A stretch of DNA of 64,000 nt from Carboxylicivirga mesophila (lineage in GTDB: Bacteria > Bacteroidota > Bacteroidia > Bacteroidales > Marinilabiliaceae). A model generated the notes under the pieces. It had not been told where the DNA came from and ran no database searches. It saw only the letters and a list, made by a program, of their open reading frames with translations. The position numbers and the translations under genes are program-made. Below, in pieces: positions 9,570 to 18,959 of this stretch (the stretch's first letter is position 1; each line of letters begins with the position of its first letter). Location of the stretch: assembly GCF_018271975.1 (NCBI RefSeq), contig NZ_JAGUCN010000001.1, positions 310,001-374,000 on the forward strand, written 5' to 3'.

Positions 9570-9601
9570 AAAGGGAGCAAAGTGCGACCAATCCTCCCTT
9601 T
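9570..9601 (+). other. Hairpin between the fecR-like and susC-like genes
   Basis: Eight-base stem AAAGGGAG / CTCCCTTT with a 16-base loop, starting nine bases after the fecR stop and ending 41 bases before the susC start. There is no strong T tract after it, so it may be an attenuator, RNA-processing or stability element rather than a full terminator. Confidence 0.45.
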
Positions 9602-9642
9602 AGTTAATTAAATCATAAGTATAACTTAATCGATTCAAAAGT

Positions 9643-12600
9643 ATGGAAAAAAAATGGGTTTCCCAAGGGAGAGGTATGCCCTCCTGCCTTCGTAAAATTC
9701 TGATGACGATGAAACTAACTGTATTATTTCTGGTTATTGTATTGCAGCAAACTTTTGCTATTCATACCTATTCACAATCAGAAAAATTAGACCTCAATTT
9801 ATGGAAAAACTCACTTAAGGAGGTGTTTCAGATGATTGAGAAAAAAACGGATTACTCTATCATTTATGATGAGGGACTGATTCAAAACAGCTCGCTAAAA
9901 TCGGGTAACTATAACTCTGTCATGATTTCAGGGATACTTGATGAGATACTGGCAGATGAGGGCCTTAGATACCAGGTTATTGATAAAATGATAGTTATTC
10001 TTAAGGATGAGCGCAATAAGGATGAATATAACTATCAGGAACGGACAAGAACATTAACAGGCAAGGTGGTGGATGCTTTTGGTGAGCCTCTGATCGGTGT
10101 TAGTGTTTATATTAAATCAACCACAACCGGAACGATTACCAGTATCGATGGTTCCTATAGTCTTCAGGTGAAGAATGACGATGTTATAGTCTTTTCATTT
10201 ATAGGTTTTGAGATGCAGGAAGTAGGAGTAAGTGATAGGGAGACCCTCGACATCACTCTGGTGGCAGATATGCAAAATGTGAATGAAGTGACAGTAACTG
10301 CTCTTGGTATCAAGCGTGAAACAAAGGCTCTGGGTTATGCTGTTCAGGATATAAAAGGTACGGAGATACAAAAAGCAAAGGAATCCAATGTGATAAGCAA
10401 CCTCACAGGTAAAGTTGCAGGTTTGACTGTATATAACTCTTCTGATTTCTTCAGTACTCCAAAATTTTATCTGCGTGGTGCTCAGCCTTTAATTGTTATT
10501 GACGGAGTACCGGTAAATTCTGACTTCTGGGATGTGAGCAGTGAAGACATTGAAGAAATGAGTATTCTGAAAGGTGCTACGGCTTCAGCGCTTTATGGAT
10601 CCAGGGGAGCTAACGGGGCAATAATGATTACTACTAAAAAAGGAAAAGCCAAAAAGCTGACCGTTGACATTTCCAGCAGTACAATGTTTAAGGCCGGGTA
10701 TGTGGCCATTCCTAAACCGCAGCAAGTATACGGAACAGGAGATAATGGACAGTACTCCTACGTTGATGGTAAAGGCGGAGGGATTAACGACTCAGGCACA
10801 TACGTGTGGGGTCCCCGGCTTGATGAAAGAGACCCAACCACGGCCAGTGGCTGGAAAGAGATAGCACAGTGGGATAGTCCGCTTGACGAAAATGGCAACC
10901 GCATACCAACCCCCTGGCGTTCCCGCGGGCGTAATAACCTCACTAATTTTCTTGAAACAGGTTTTATAACCAATAATAATATCAGTGTGTCGCAAAGTAC
11001 CGAGAAAGGGAGTTTTCGTATATCAATGTCGCATGCATACGAAAAAGGACAGGTACCAAATACAAAACTTAATAATTCTACGTTCACCATTGGAGGTACA
11101 ACCAAGATTGGAGATAAGTTTAACCTGGAATCATCCTGGACCTATAACAGGCAGTATTCGCCCAACTATCCTTATACAGGATATGGAGGAGCGAATTATG
11201 TGTACAACCTTTTAGTTTGGTCGGGAACCGATTATGATATCCGAGATTTTCGCGATTATTGGCTGGTAGAGGACGTACAACAAAAGTATTACCAGTATAC
11301 GGTATGGTACAATAATCCTTACTTTCTGGCTCATGAAACAACCCGGTCGTATTACAAGGATGTCAACTATGGTTTCGTAAATATGACTTATGATTTGGCT
11401 AAAGATCTTAAGCTGGCAGGACGAATTGGAAGCAACTGGAATAGTACAAAGTCGGATCAGAGAACACCTAAAAGTTATGGAATGGGCGAGGGGAATTATT
11501 CCAATAGTCAGTCGTATTATTTCTCAATCAACAGTGATGTGCTCCTAACATACAAAAAAGACCTGTTTGATGGTTTTACAGTGGATGCTCTTTTAGGGGG
11601 AACCATGAACTATTGGGAAAGCAAATCTTTATCAGCCAGTACAGATGGACTGAATGTGCCTGGTTTCTTCTCTCTGTCCAATTCAACGAATCCGGTTTCG
11701 GCCAGCAACTATTTTTCCAGGAAGCAGGTTAACAGTGCCTATGGTAAAGTGAGTTTAAGCTACCTGGACGGCTTGTATCTGGATATGACGGGACGTAATG
11801 ACTGGTCATCTTCGCTACCCGAGGATAGCCGTTCATATTTTTATCCGTCAGTGGCCTTAAGCGGTATCATCTCTGAATTTGTCAACATGCCTGATGCAAT
11901 CAATTTCTGGAAGGTACGAGGCTCATGGACCGTATCGAAAAAGGATGTGAGCTTGTATAGTATTAATCCCGCTTACACGGTAAGCTCTGATGTGCGACAG
12001 GGGAATAGCGCTGCTTATTATCCATCTACCATTGTTGGTTCAGATGTGGAACCGGAAGTGAATAGAACCTATGAGCTTGGAACGGATATTAGCATGCTAT
12101 CCAACCGACTGCGTCTGGATGTGGCCTACTTTAATACATTAAACTATAATAAAATCGCCTACGCAGATATATCTGATGCATCCGGTTTCTCCAGTAAGCA
12201 GGTAAATACCGATGAAGAATTTGAGCAAAAAGGGGTTGAGGTGGTATTATCAGTCACGCCGATCAAGACACACGCATTAACCTGGGATGCTTCGTTAAAC
12301 TGGTCAACAAGTCGCTGGTATCTTAAAAAAGCGGATGCTGTTTATACTGCAAAATCATCTTGGATAAAAGAGGACGGAAGAACAGACTACATCATTGGTT
12401 ATGACTGGGAGCGTGATAATGAAGGAAATATCGTGCATAACTCAAGTGGCTATCCGGTAAGTAGCAATTATCCTACTGTGTTTGGTTATGTTTCTCCGGA
12501 CTGGGTGTGGGGTTTCACAAACAATTTTACGTTTAAGAATTTTGACTTGTCATTCTCTTTTGACGGACGTGTAGGTGGAGACATTTACTCACAGACCAAC

Positions 12601-13071
12601 CAGGCTATGTGGAATAGCGGTACCCATCCCGAATCTGTAAATGTATACCGTGAAGCTGCCGTTAACGGCATTAATAATTACACAGGTAATGGCGTGGTTG
12701 TCACAAGCGGTGAAATCATACGCGATGAACAGGGTAATGTTCTGGAGGATACGCGTGTTTTTGAAGCTAATCAAACTCAGGTATCTTATATCTCCTACAT
12801 GAAAAGCTATAATCCATATGTGGGCAGTATGAAATACCAGAACATGTACGATCAGACTTTCTTAAAGCTAAGGGAACTGAGCCTGACTTACAAAGTGCCA
12901 AGTGATGCTGCCAAAAAACTAGGCATGTCTGCAGCTTCAATTGCGTTTATTGGACGTAACCTGTGGCTTTGGACCAAAGAAGTGAAATATATCGACCCGG
13001 ATAATGGGAGTGATAATTTATCATCAGCATCCGTTCGTAATGTTGGATTTAACATCAAATTGACATTCTAA
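9643..13071 (+). CDS. SusC/RagA-family TonB-dependent transporter with STN signalling domain
   Basis: 1142 residues: an export signal around 20-45; an STN domain about 50-122 (SLKEVFQMIEKKTDYSIIYD); a carboxypeptidase-regulatory-like domain about 127-212 (LTGKVVDAFGEPLIGVSVYI); a plug about 220-335 ending in the SusC signature ILKGATASALYGSRGANGAI; and a large outer-membrane barrel ending in the aromatic terminus NIKLTF. It would import a ligand captured by the SusD partner, powered by TonB. The STN domain indicates it is also the transducer for the FecR/ECF pair just upstream. It is ten bases from the susD-like gene, consistent with one operon. The substrate is not readable from the barrel. 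Confidence 0.97.
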   Translation: MEKKWVSQGRGMPSCLRKILMTMKLTVLFLVIVLQQTFAIHTYSQSEKLDLNLWKNSLKEVFQMIEKKTDYSIIYDEGLIQNSSLKSGNYNSVMISGILDEILADEGLRYQVIDKMIVILKDERNKDEYNYQERTRTLTGKVVDAFGEPLIGVSVYIKSTTTGTITSIDGSYSLQVKNDDVIVFSFIGFEMQEVGVSDRETLDITLVADMQNVNEVTVTALGIKRETKALGYAVQDIKGTEIQKAKESNVISNLTGKVAGLTVYNSSDFFSTPKFYLRGAQPLIVIDGVPVNSDFWDVSSEDIEEMSILKGATASALYGSRGANGAIMITTKKGKAKKLTVDISSSTMFKAGYVAIPKPQQVYGTGDNGQYSYVDGKGGGINDSGTYVWGPRLDERDPTTASGWKEIAQWDSPLDENGNRIPTPWRSRGRNNLTNFLETGFITNNNISVSQSTEKGSFRISMSHAYEKGQVPNTKLNNSTFTIGGTTKIGDKFNLESSWTYNRQYSPNYPYTGYGGANYVYNLLVWSGTDYDIRDFRDYWLVEDVQQKYYQYTVWYNNPYFLAHETTRSYYKDVNYGFVNMTYDLAKDLKLAGRIGSNWNSTKSDQRTPKSYGMGEGNYSNSQSYYFSINSDVLLTYKKDLFDGFTVDALLGGTMNYWESKSLSASTDGLNVPGFFSLSNSTNPVSASNYFSRKQVNSAYGKVSLSYLDGLYLDMTGRNDWSSSLPEDSRSYFYPSVALSGIISEFVNMPDAINFWKVRGSWTVSKKDVSLYSINPAYTVSSDVRQGNSAAYYPSTIVGSDVEPEVNRTYELGTDISMLSNRLRLDVAYFNTLNYNKIAYADISDASGFSSKQVNTDEEFEQKGVEVVLSVTPIKTHALTWDASLNWSTSRWYLKKADAVYTAKSSWIKEDGRTDYIIGYDWERDNEGNIVHNSSGYPVSSNYPTVFGYVSPDWVWGFTNNFTFKNFDLSFSFDGRVGGDIYSQTNQAMWNSGTHPESVNVYREAAVNGINNYTGNGVVVTSGEIIRDEQGNVLEDTRVFEANQTQVSYISYMKSYNPYVGSMKYQNMYDQTFLKLRELSLTYKVPSDAAKKLGMSAASIAFIGRNLWLWTKEVKYIDPDNGSDNLSSASVRNVGFNIKLTF

Positions 13072-13081
13072 AAGCATTGAT

Positions 13082-14593
13082 ATGAAGACATACTTAAATA
13101 AAATAGTAGCTCTTATAATGATGGTCGGTTTGGTTAACTGTACCGGTAATTTTGATGAGCTTGCTGTAAATCCTAATAAAACAGAACAAGTGATCCCTAG
13201 TTTGTTATTTACAGGGGTGAGTTTAAACCTGGCGTCCGGAGGAGGAAAACCATTCTTTTATTCGCAGATGGTCTCAAAGCAAATTGTTTGGACTGAAGCA
13301 ATGGAGGATTATCAGTATAATAGGTTTGGACGTTCAAGCTTTTATAACTATTCAATCTTGCGCAATGTTGACAAGATGGTTGAAGAGGCTGAGCGAACCG
13401 AAGAAGATGTGTACATTGGCATGGCCCACTTTTTTAGAGCCTGGTTTTATTACGATCTTACTATGGCTTTTGGTGATATCCCTTTTGAGGAGGCCATGAA
13501 AGGAGAGACTGAAAACATCTACTCGCCTGTGTATGATTCTCAGGAAACCGTTTTTGCAGGTATACTCAATGAGTTGGAACTGGCCAATGAAGCACTGATG
13601 AACACGACAGGTGTTCTTACTGGAGATATCTTTTACAATAATGACATACAGAAATGGAGAAAGGCTGTTAATACGTTTACACTAAGAGTGCTGATGACTC
13701 TTTCGGCAAAGGAAGGAAATACCGCATTAGGTGTAAAAGAACACTTTAACCAGATTGTCAGCAATCCTTTGAAGTATCCATTGATTGAATCATTAGCGGA
13801 TAATATGATGTTTATCTATACCGATAAACAAGGTGAGCGTTATCCATTTTTCAATCATAGTCATCAGCAATACCCACACCTGGACGAGTCATTTGTAAAC
13901 ATTCTCAAAGAGCAACAGGATAGAAGGTTGTTTTATTATGCACAGCCTACTGGAGAAGCAGTAGCGGCAGGAATACCAGCCAATAGCTATGATGCTTATG
14001 CCGGAGGCGACGGAACACTGCCAATTGAAGATCTTCAGCAGCTTGAAATTGATAAGCAAATGTCAAGGATTCATGTCCGGTATTATACAGATCCTGAGAA
14101 CGAGCCTTATATTGTAATAGGTCTCGCTGAAAAAGAGTTCTTAATCGCCGAAGCTGTATGGCGCGGCTGGATTGATGATGATGCAGCCACTCGTTATAAT
14201 AATGGCATTAAGGCATCGATGAAGTTTTATGAAACATATGGGGAGAGTTATGAAGGGGCAGATATTTCTGACGCGTATATAGATGCCTACATTGAGTATC
14301 CCAGGGTGCAGTATGATCCGGCTAATGGCTTGGAGCAGATAATAACGCAAAAATACATAGCCACCTTTCTGCAAAATAACTGGCTGCAGTATTATGAAAA
14401 CAGGAGAACGGGTTTTCCTGAACTAAAAATCAACCCTTCAACATCACTCAACACGGGAAGTGAAGATCGCATTCCGGTGCGTTGGATGTATCCACAGTCG
14501 GAATCAGATGCCAACAAAGAGAATGTAGAGGACGCCATTAAGCGTCAATATGGTGAAGATAATGTCAATGCAGTAATGTGGTTACTAAAGTAA
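13082..14593 (+). CDS. SusD/RagB-family surface lipoprotein
   Basis: 503 residues. Signal peptide with a probable lipidated Cys20; the residue before it is Asn (LVNC), which is unusual for a lipobox. The mature start FDELAVNPNKTEQVIPSLLF fits the SusD-like group 2 subfamily, and the helical repeat region contains MAHFFRAWFYYDLTMAFGDI, a common SusD core motif. The C-terminal part has YIATFLQNNWLQYYENRRTG. It would lie as a lid over the SusC barrel at the cell surface and bind substrate. It starts ten bases after the SusC stop and is followed 12 bases later by a third lipoprotein gene. Confidence 0.95.
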   Translation: MKTYLNKIVALIMMVGLVNCTGNFDELAVNPNKTEQVIPSLLFTGVSLNLASGGGKPFFYSQMVSKQIVWTEAMEDYQYNRFGRSSFYNYSILRNVDKMVEEAERTEEDVYIGMAHFFRAWFYYDLTMAFGDIPFEEAMKGETENIYSPVYDSQETVFAGILNELELANEALMNTTGVLTGDIFYNNDIQKWRKAVNTFTLRVLMTLSAKEGNTALGVKEHFNQIVSNPLKYPLIESLADNMMFIYTDKQGERYPFFNHSHQQYPHLDESFVNILKEQQDRRLFYYAQPTGEAVAAGIPANSYDAYAGGDGTLPIEDLQQLEIDKQMSRIHVRYYTDPENEPYIVIGLAEKEFLIAEAVWRGWIDDDAATRYNNGIKASMKFYETYGESYEGADISDAYIDAYIEYPRVQYDPANGLEQIITQKYIATFLQNNWLQYYENRRTGFPELKINPSTSLNTGSEDRIPVRWMYPQSESDANKENVEDAIKRQYGEDNVNAVMWLLK

Positions 14594-14605
14594 AAGGTGT
14601 AAGAT

Positions 14606-15433
14606 ATGAAGACATATAATTTAACAAGAATACTCCTTGTAGTTGTCGCATTTGTGTTTTTCGCATGCAGCGAAACAGAGGAGCCTGAATCGATATACGT
14701 GTATTTTAAGGAAAAAAGCAGTAGCGTCGTAGAAAGTCATCCTGATGAAATCAGGATACCTGTAAAGGTGTTTGCGACATCTGATATGGTAGATGATCTT
14801 ACGATGAATTATGCACTGGAAGGCAACGAAAAAGGAATAGTCAGTGATAAAAGTAATGGCATTCTTATCTTTGAATCCGGATATGCAGCCTATACTTCTT
14901 ATATTACTTTAGGTGTAAATGATAATGCTACAGGAGATGGAGATGTTGACGTGGTCATAAGCTTATCATCAACAGCTAATGTTACGCTGGGTATTGGAGA
15001 AGGCGCGAATAATACAAACGGCACATTCACTCTTACGGTGCTGGATGATGATATCGCATGCCTTGCCGAATTATGGACAGGTGATGTGAATTGTACTGAT
15101 AATGTATGGCCAAGCTGGAGTCCAAGCTATTGTATAGGTGAGAAGGTGGGAGATGACTGCCAAAGATTAAATCTTACTTTTGACTTCTGGGCGATGAGCA
15201 GCCTTGAAACCTTTTTAGAGTTGGAGCTTGGCCCGATTGATCCGGATACCAAACAAGGTAATGTAACATTATTAAACGACTATAATGCTGTTGGCGGTGG
15301 TTATGATGTGACTTTTCATGCGGGACCTGCAGGCACCTACAATGGAAATACTTTTGAACTAAACCTGGAACTGCAATTTAGTGGTTATGATATAGGAGGT
15401 GATGGCATATACCGTTTTACTGTAAAGAAATAA
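14606..15433 (+). CDS. Lipoprotein with Calx-beta-like domain, probable substrate-binding partner of SusCD
   Basis: 275 residues. Lipoprotein signal with lipobox FFAC and Cys21. Residues about 30-155 look like a Calx-beta-type sandwich, closing with GTFTLTVLDDD. The C-terminal region, about 157-275, contains several cysteines (CLAELWTGDVNC, SPSYCIGEKVGDDC) and a beta-rich end; I do not recognise its family. It is the last gene of the SusCD run, where surface glycan- or ligand-binding proteins are usually found, so a surface-binding role is inferred from position. A terminator follows at 15535. Confidence 0.8.
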   Translation: MKTYNLTRILLVVVAFVFFACSETEEPESIYVYFKEKSSSVVESHPDEIRIPVKVFATSDMVDDLTMNYALEGNEKGIVSDKSNGILIFESGYAAYTSYITLGVNDNATGDGDVDVVISLSSTANVTLGIGEGANNTNGTFTLTVLDDDIACLAELWTGDVNCTDNVWPSWSPSYCIGEKVGDDCQRLNLTFDFWAMSSLETFLELELGPIDPDTKQGNVTLLNDYNAVGGGYDVTFHAGPAGTYNGNTFELNLELQFSGYDIGGDGIYRFTVKK

Positions 15434-15534
15434 TCGAAAGGACACTTCAATGCTGGATAAGGTATTGGACTAATTACAAATGTTGAAGTGTTGGTCTGCT
15501 ATTTCTTATCGCTCATTATTAGTGTGTATTAATG

Positions 15535-15586
15535 ATAAAAAAGAGCCGCCATAAATGGTCATTATTTACTGGCGCAGCTCTTTTTT
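15535..15586 (+). terminator. Rho-independent terminator closing the susCD operon
   Basis: Long imperfect stem, AAAAAAGAGC with an inner GCCA on the left and TGGC with an outer GCTCTTTTTT on the right, about 100 bases after the lipoprotein stop. The rest of the 15434-15769 gap is AT-rich and shows no other clear feature; the promoter of the next gene must lie there. Confidence 0.8.
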
Positions 15587-15769
15587 AATGAGTATTAGCT
15601 TATTATTCTGCATTGGTGAGGTTTTGTAGATGGCTCATTACCAAATGCTAATAATTCAAATGCTTGATGTGTACTGTTTGAGGTTTACAGAAGTAAGTGT
15701 TCATTCTATTACTTCAGAATAAAATGAATGGACTAATTTAATTTATAGATGTTTAAAAAATACAGAACT

Positions 15770-16717
15770 ATGAAAAATGCTCTATTGATTCTTATAATGT
15801 TTTGTACTATTGCTTGTTCTGAATCGAAAGAGGTGAGAGGTAACAATAATGTCCCACAACACAACGACACGATTAACATCATGTCATTTAACATGTGGCA
15901 TGGAGGAGATGCCGGAGGACAAGCTTTGACTAAATCAATTGAGGTGATACGTGCGGCAAGGGGTGGAATAGTTGGTGTGCAGGAATCAGGTGGTTACGGA
16001 AATCCGCGTCCCGACAGGTCGGCCGAAATGGCCGGTAACATGGGCTGGCGGCAGGTTAATCAGGGCCACTTGGATGGCATAATGACGAAATATCAGATAA
16101 CCGAAGTACTGGAAAGCCGAAAGGGCGTGAAGATTAAGCTGGATGATGATAAATATATATGGTTTTTCAACTGTCACCTTGCTTATATTCCCTACCAGCC
16201 CTATCAGTTAGCTAATAAGGAATATGGTGATTATCCATTTATCAGTACCGAAGAAGAGGCGATACAATGGGCGGCAGATACACGGCTACATCAATTAGAG
16301 GCTTATATCGCAGAAATTGATAAAGTGAAAAAAGAAGGTTGGCCAGTGGTATTAACAGGTGACTTTAACGAGCCTTCTCATTTAGACTGGACTCAACGAG
16401 CTGCTGATGCTAATGTTGTGCAACAAAAGGTGCAATGGCCTTGTACCAAAAGACTGTTTGATTATGGCTTTAAAGATGCTTTTAGAGCGGCTAATCCTGA
16501 TGAGGTCAAGCGACCGGGTAAAACATGGTCGAGTATCGAAAGTCCTGGAGAAATTCACGATCGAATCGATTTTATCTTTGTGATGGGTGATCAGCTCAAA
16601 TTACTCAAGTCTCAAACTGTAGGTGAACCAACATTAAAATCAGACATTCATGTAGTGGATTATCCCTCCGATCACCGGGCTGTTGTCGCGTCATTTAAAT
16701 GGGTAGACGCTGAATAA
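15770..16717 (+). CDS. Lipoprotein of the endonuclease/exonuclease/phosphatase family
   Basis: 315 residues from the ATG at 15770, chosen because it puts a lipoprotein signal at the N-terminus (lipobox TIAC, Cys16); an upstream ATG at 15749 would add seven residues. DNase I-fold motifs: MSFNMWHGGDAGG, GIVGVQESGG (metal-binding Glu), PVVLTGDFNEPSHLDW, IHDRIDFIFVMGD and DYPSDHRAVVASF. All catalytic residues are kept. It would act at the outer membrane or cell surface on a phosphodiester or phosphomonoester. It follows the susCD operon terminator, so it has its own promoter or depends on readthrough. It shares motifs with the protein at 4230-5186. Confidence 0.9.
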   Translation: MKNALLILIMFCTIACSESKEVRGNNNVPQHNDTINIMSFNMWHGGDAGGQALTKSIEVIRAARGGIVGVQESGGYGNPRPDRSAEMAGNMGWRQVNQGHLDGIMTKYQITEVLESRKGVKIKLDDDKYIWFFNCHLAYIPYQPYQLANKEYGDYPFISTEEEAIQWAADTRLHQLEAYIAEIDKVKKEGWPVVLTGDFNEPSHLDWTQRAADANVVQQKVQWPCTKRLFDYGFKDAFRAANPDEVKRPGKTWSSIESPGEIHDRIDFIFVMGDQLKLLKSQTVGEPTLKSDIHVVDYPSDHRAVVASFKWVDAE

Positions 16718-16793
16718 TGATAATTCATTAATTATTGATATTTGGCTAAATGCTGCATTAAGAAGGTAGTTATAGTGGTTAAGGTTTAAATAA

Positions 16794-16836
16794 GAAAGCC
16801 TTATTAGCAGATATTTTATCTATTAATAAGGCTTTC
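16794..16836. terminator. Bidirectional terminator between the phosphoesterase gene and metK
   Basis: Perfect 13-base stem GAAAGCCTTATTA / TAATAAGGCTTTC between two convergent genes. T-rich flanks are present on both sides, so it can serve both strands. Confidence 0.8.
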
Positions 16837-16856
16837 AGTATTTTCTTATGTGTTAT

Positions 16857-18110
16857 TTAGATGCCAAATGCTTTTTTAATCACATCTACATAATCAAGCT
16901 TTTCCCAGGTGAATAATTCTACCTCCATTTCTTTACTGCCAAAATAAGGCGATTCAAACACCTTTTTAACGGTGCGGGGGGTGCGTCCCATGTGTCCGTA
17001 AGCTGCTGTTTCTTCATACATCGGGTGACGCAGTTTTAAACGTTCTTCGATTGCCGCCGGGCGCAGGTCGAATACTTCGGCTATTTTAACAGCGATCTCA
17101 CCATCGCTCATTGCTACCTTAGAGGTTCCATATGTGTCAACAAAAACACCCACTGGTTGAGCAACACCAATAGCATATGAAAGCTGTACCAGTACTTCAT
17201 CGGCCAAACCGGCAGCAACCATGTTCTTAGCCATATGACGTGATGCGTATGCGGCTGAACGATCTACTTTACTTGGATCTTTTCCTGAGAAAGCACCACC
17301 ACCGTGTGCTCCTTTACCACCATATGTGTCAACAATAATCTTGCGACCAGTCAGGCCGGTGTCACCATGCGGTCCACCAATCACAAACTTACCCGTTGGA
17401 TTAACATGTAAAATATAATCATCATCGAAAAGAGCTTGAACGCGTGCAGGCAACTTAGAAATAGTGCGCGGTATTAAAATATTACGCACATCATCCTTAA
17501 TCTTAGCCAGCATTGGTTCATCTTCGTCAAATTCATCGTGCTGCGTTGATACTACAATGGTGTGTACGCGCTTTGGTTGATTGTCGTCGCCATATTCAAT
17601 AGTTACCTGGCTTTTCGAATCAGGGCGCAAATAGGTCATTTCTTTACCACCTCGGCGAATGTCGGCCATTTCAATCAATAAGCGATGCGACAGCTCCAGT
17701 GAGATTGGCATATAGTCATCTGTTTCTTTTGATGCATAACCAAACATCATTCCCTGGTCGCCAGCACCTTGCTCCATTTTTTCTGTCCGGTCGACACCCT
17801 GGTTGATATCAGCCGATTGTTCGTGGATAGCTGATAATACGCCGCATGAGTCGCCATCAAAACGGTATTCGCTTTTGGTATATCCAATGCGGTTAATCAC
17901 GCGTCGGGCCACTTCCTGCACATCAACATAGTGTTTAGAGTGCACTTCGCCAGCTAATACTACCTGGCCAGTTGTCACCAGTGTTTCGCAAGCGACTTTT
18001 GAGTTGGGGTCAAATGCCAAAAAATTGTCAAGTAAAGCATCTGAGATTTGATCTGCTACTTTGTCTGGATGTCCTTCAGAAACGGATTCTGATGTAAATA
18101 AATATCCCAT
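16857..18110 (-). CDS. metK: S-adenosylmethionine synthetase
   Basis: 417 residues from the ATG at 18110, which gives the conserved start [20 protein letters not shown]. The longer frame to 18227 would add 39 residues not typical of the family. Landmark motifs include [12 protein letters not shown] (methionine/ATP site), [19 protein letters not shown] and [19 protein letters not shown]. It makes S-adenosylmethionine from methionine and ATP in the cytoplasm, in an obligate oligomer, and is normally essential. Stand-alone minus-strand gene. The gap from 18111 to 18483 holds its leader and, on the plus strand, the tRNA-Glu promoter; I recognised no SAM riboswitch there. Confidence 0.98.
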   Translation of the reverse strand: MGYLFTSESVSEGHPDKVADQISDALLDNFLAFDPNSKVACETLVTTGQVVLAGEVHSKHYVDVQEVARRVINRIGYTKSEYRFDGDSCGVLSAIHEQSADINQGVDRTEKMEQGAGDQGMMFGYASKETDDYMPISLELSHRLLIEMADIRRGGKEMTYLRPDSKSQVTIEYGDDNQPKRVHTIVVSTQHDEFDEDEPMLAKIKDDVRNILIPRTISKLPARVQALFDDDYILHVNPTGKFVIGGPHGDTGLTGRKIIVDTYGGKGAHGGGAFSGKDPSKVDRSAAYASRHMAKNMVAAGLADEVLVQLSYAIGVAQPVGVFVDTYGTSKVAMSDGEIAVKIAEVFDLRPAAIEERLKLRHPMYEETAAYGHMGRTPRTVKKVFESPYFGSKEMEVELFTWEKLDYVDVIKKAFGI

Positions 18111-18411
18111 ATCATTTAAAAATAAAGTCTGTATAGTATACAGATGTACATTAAAACTAATTGATATGTGAAAAGGGGGAAGTACAAACGAGTTTTGCGT
18201 TTTAGCACTTTTTTTAAGTGGTTGCAATCAGCCAAATCCTTCCACTTTTCACTGATGCAAAATAACACATTTATAAAATCGTTTGCAAATAAAATAAGAG
18301 TTAAATGTCCTGATTAGAATCATAAAATCATGTAACTAACAGTTAGTGAATATTGAAGAAAGGGTATCGGATGGTGGTGTGTAATTTTTTCGATGTTTTT
18401 TGTAAAAAAAA

Positions 18412-18442
18412 TTTGGAGGGATTTTAATTTGATATATCTTTG
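18412..18442 (+). promoter_or_regulatory. Bacteroidota-type promoter of the tRNA-Glu/rpsT cluster
   Basis: -33 box TTTG at 18412-18415, 19-base spacer and -7 box TATCTTTG at 18435-18442: a full match to the Bacteroidota housekeeping consensus. Transcription would start near 18449, about 35 bases before the first tRNA. Confidence 0.85.
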
Positions 18443-18483
18443 CATCCGCATTTGAGACAAACAACAAGGTCCAAAGGCAATAA

Positions 18484-18555
18484 GGTCCCTTCGTCTAGTG
18501 GTTAGGACGCAAGGTTTTCATCCTTGAAACAGGAGTTCGATTCTCCTAGGGACTG
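18484..18555 (+). tRNA. tRNA-Glu (anticodon TTC), copy 1
   Basis: A 72-base cloverleaf: acceptor GGTCCCT / AGGGACT with a G-U first pair, D arm GTCT / GGAC, anticodon stem CAAGG / CCTTG around the loop TTTTCAT with anticodon TTC, and T arm AGGAG / CTCCT with loop TTCGATT; discriminator G. CCA is not encoded. Identical to the copies at 18856 and 18960. Confidence 0.97.
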
Positions 18556-18592
18556 CGAAAATAAAAGATTAACAATTTTTAATTGTAGTACG

Positions 18593-18844
18593 ATGGCAAA
18601 TCATCAATCAGCGAAAAAGCGAATTCGTCAGATACAGAAGAGAAGACTTCACAACAAATACTATGCAAAAACTGCTCGTAATGCTGTGAAAACACTGAGA
18701 GGTACGTCTGAAAAAGAAGCAGCTCAGGAATTGCTTCCAAAAGTAGCTTCTATGCTTGATAAGCTTGCAAAGAGGAATATTATTCACAAGAATAAGGCTG
18801 CAAACTTAAAGTCAAAGTTAACTAAGCACGTTAACACACTTTAA
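18593..18844 (+). CDS. rpsT: 30S ribosomal protein S20
   Basis: 83 residues starting MANHQSAKKRIRQIQKRR, the conserved basic start of S20; the rest is helical and lysine-rich, ending LKSKLTKHVNTL. The frame extends upstream to 18524, but that would run back into the tRNA gene, so the ATG at 18593 is the natural start. S20 binds 16S rRNA early in assembly of the small subunit. It lies between tRNA-Glu copies 1 and 2, and is probably transcribed from the promoter at 18412 together with them, with tRNA processing freeing the mRNA. Confidence 0.98.
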   Translation: MANHQSAKKRIRQIQKRRLHNKYYAKTARNAVKTLRGTSEKEAAQELLPKVASMLDKLAKRNIIHKNKAANLKSKLTKHVNTL

Positions 18845-18855
18845 TAGCTGCTTAA

Positions 18856-18927
18856 GGTCCCTTCGTCTAGTGGTTAGGACGCAAGGTTTTCATCCTTGAA
18901 ACAGGAGTTCGATTCTCCTAGGGACTG
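18856..18927 (+). tRNA. tRNA-Glu (anticodon TTC), copy 2
   Basis: Base-for-base the same 72-base cloverleaf as the copy at 18484, with anticodon TTC. It starts 11 bases after the rpsT stop codon. Confidence 0.97.
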
Positions 18928-18959
18928 CATATAACTTTATAACCTGAAACAGGTCATAA

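Noticed and set aside
18111-18483. Possible SAM riboswitch upstream of metK
   Set aside because: No SAM riboswitch core or conserved helices could be recognised in the leader; only AT-rich sequence and the divergent tRNA promoter.
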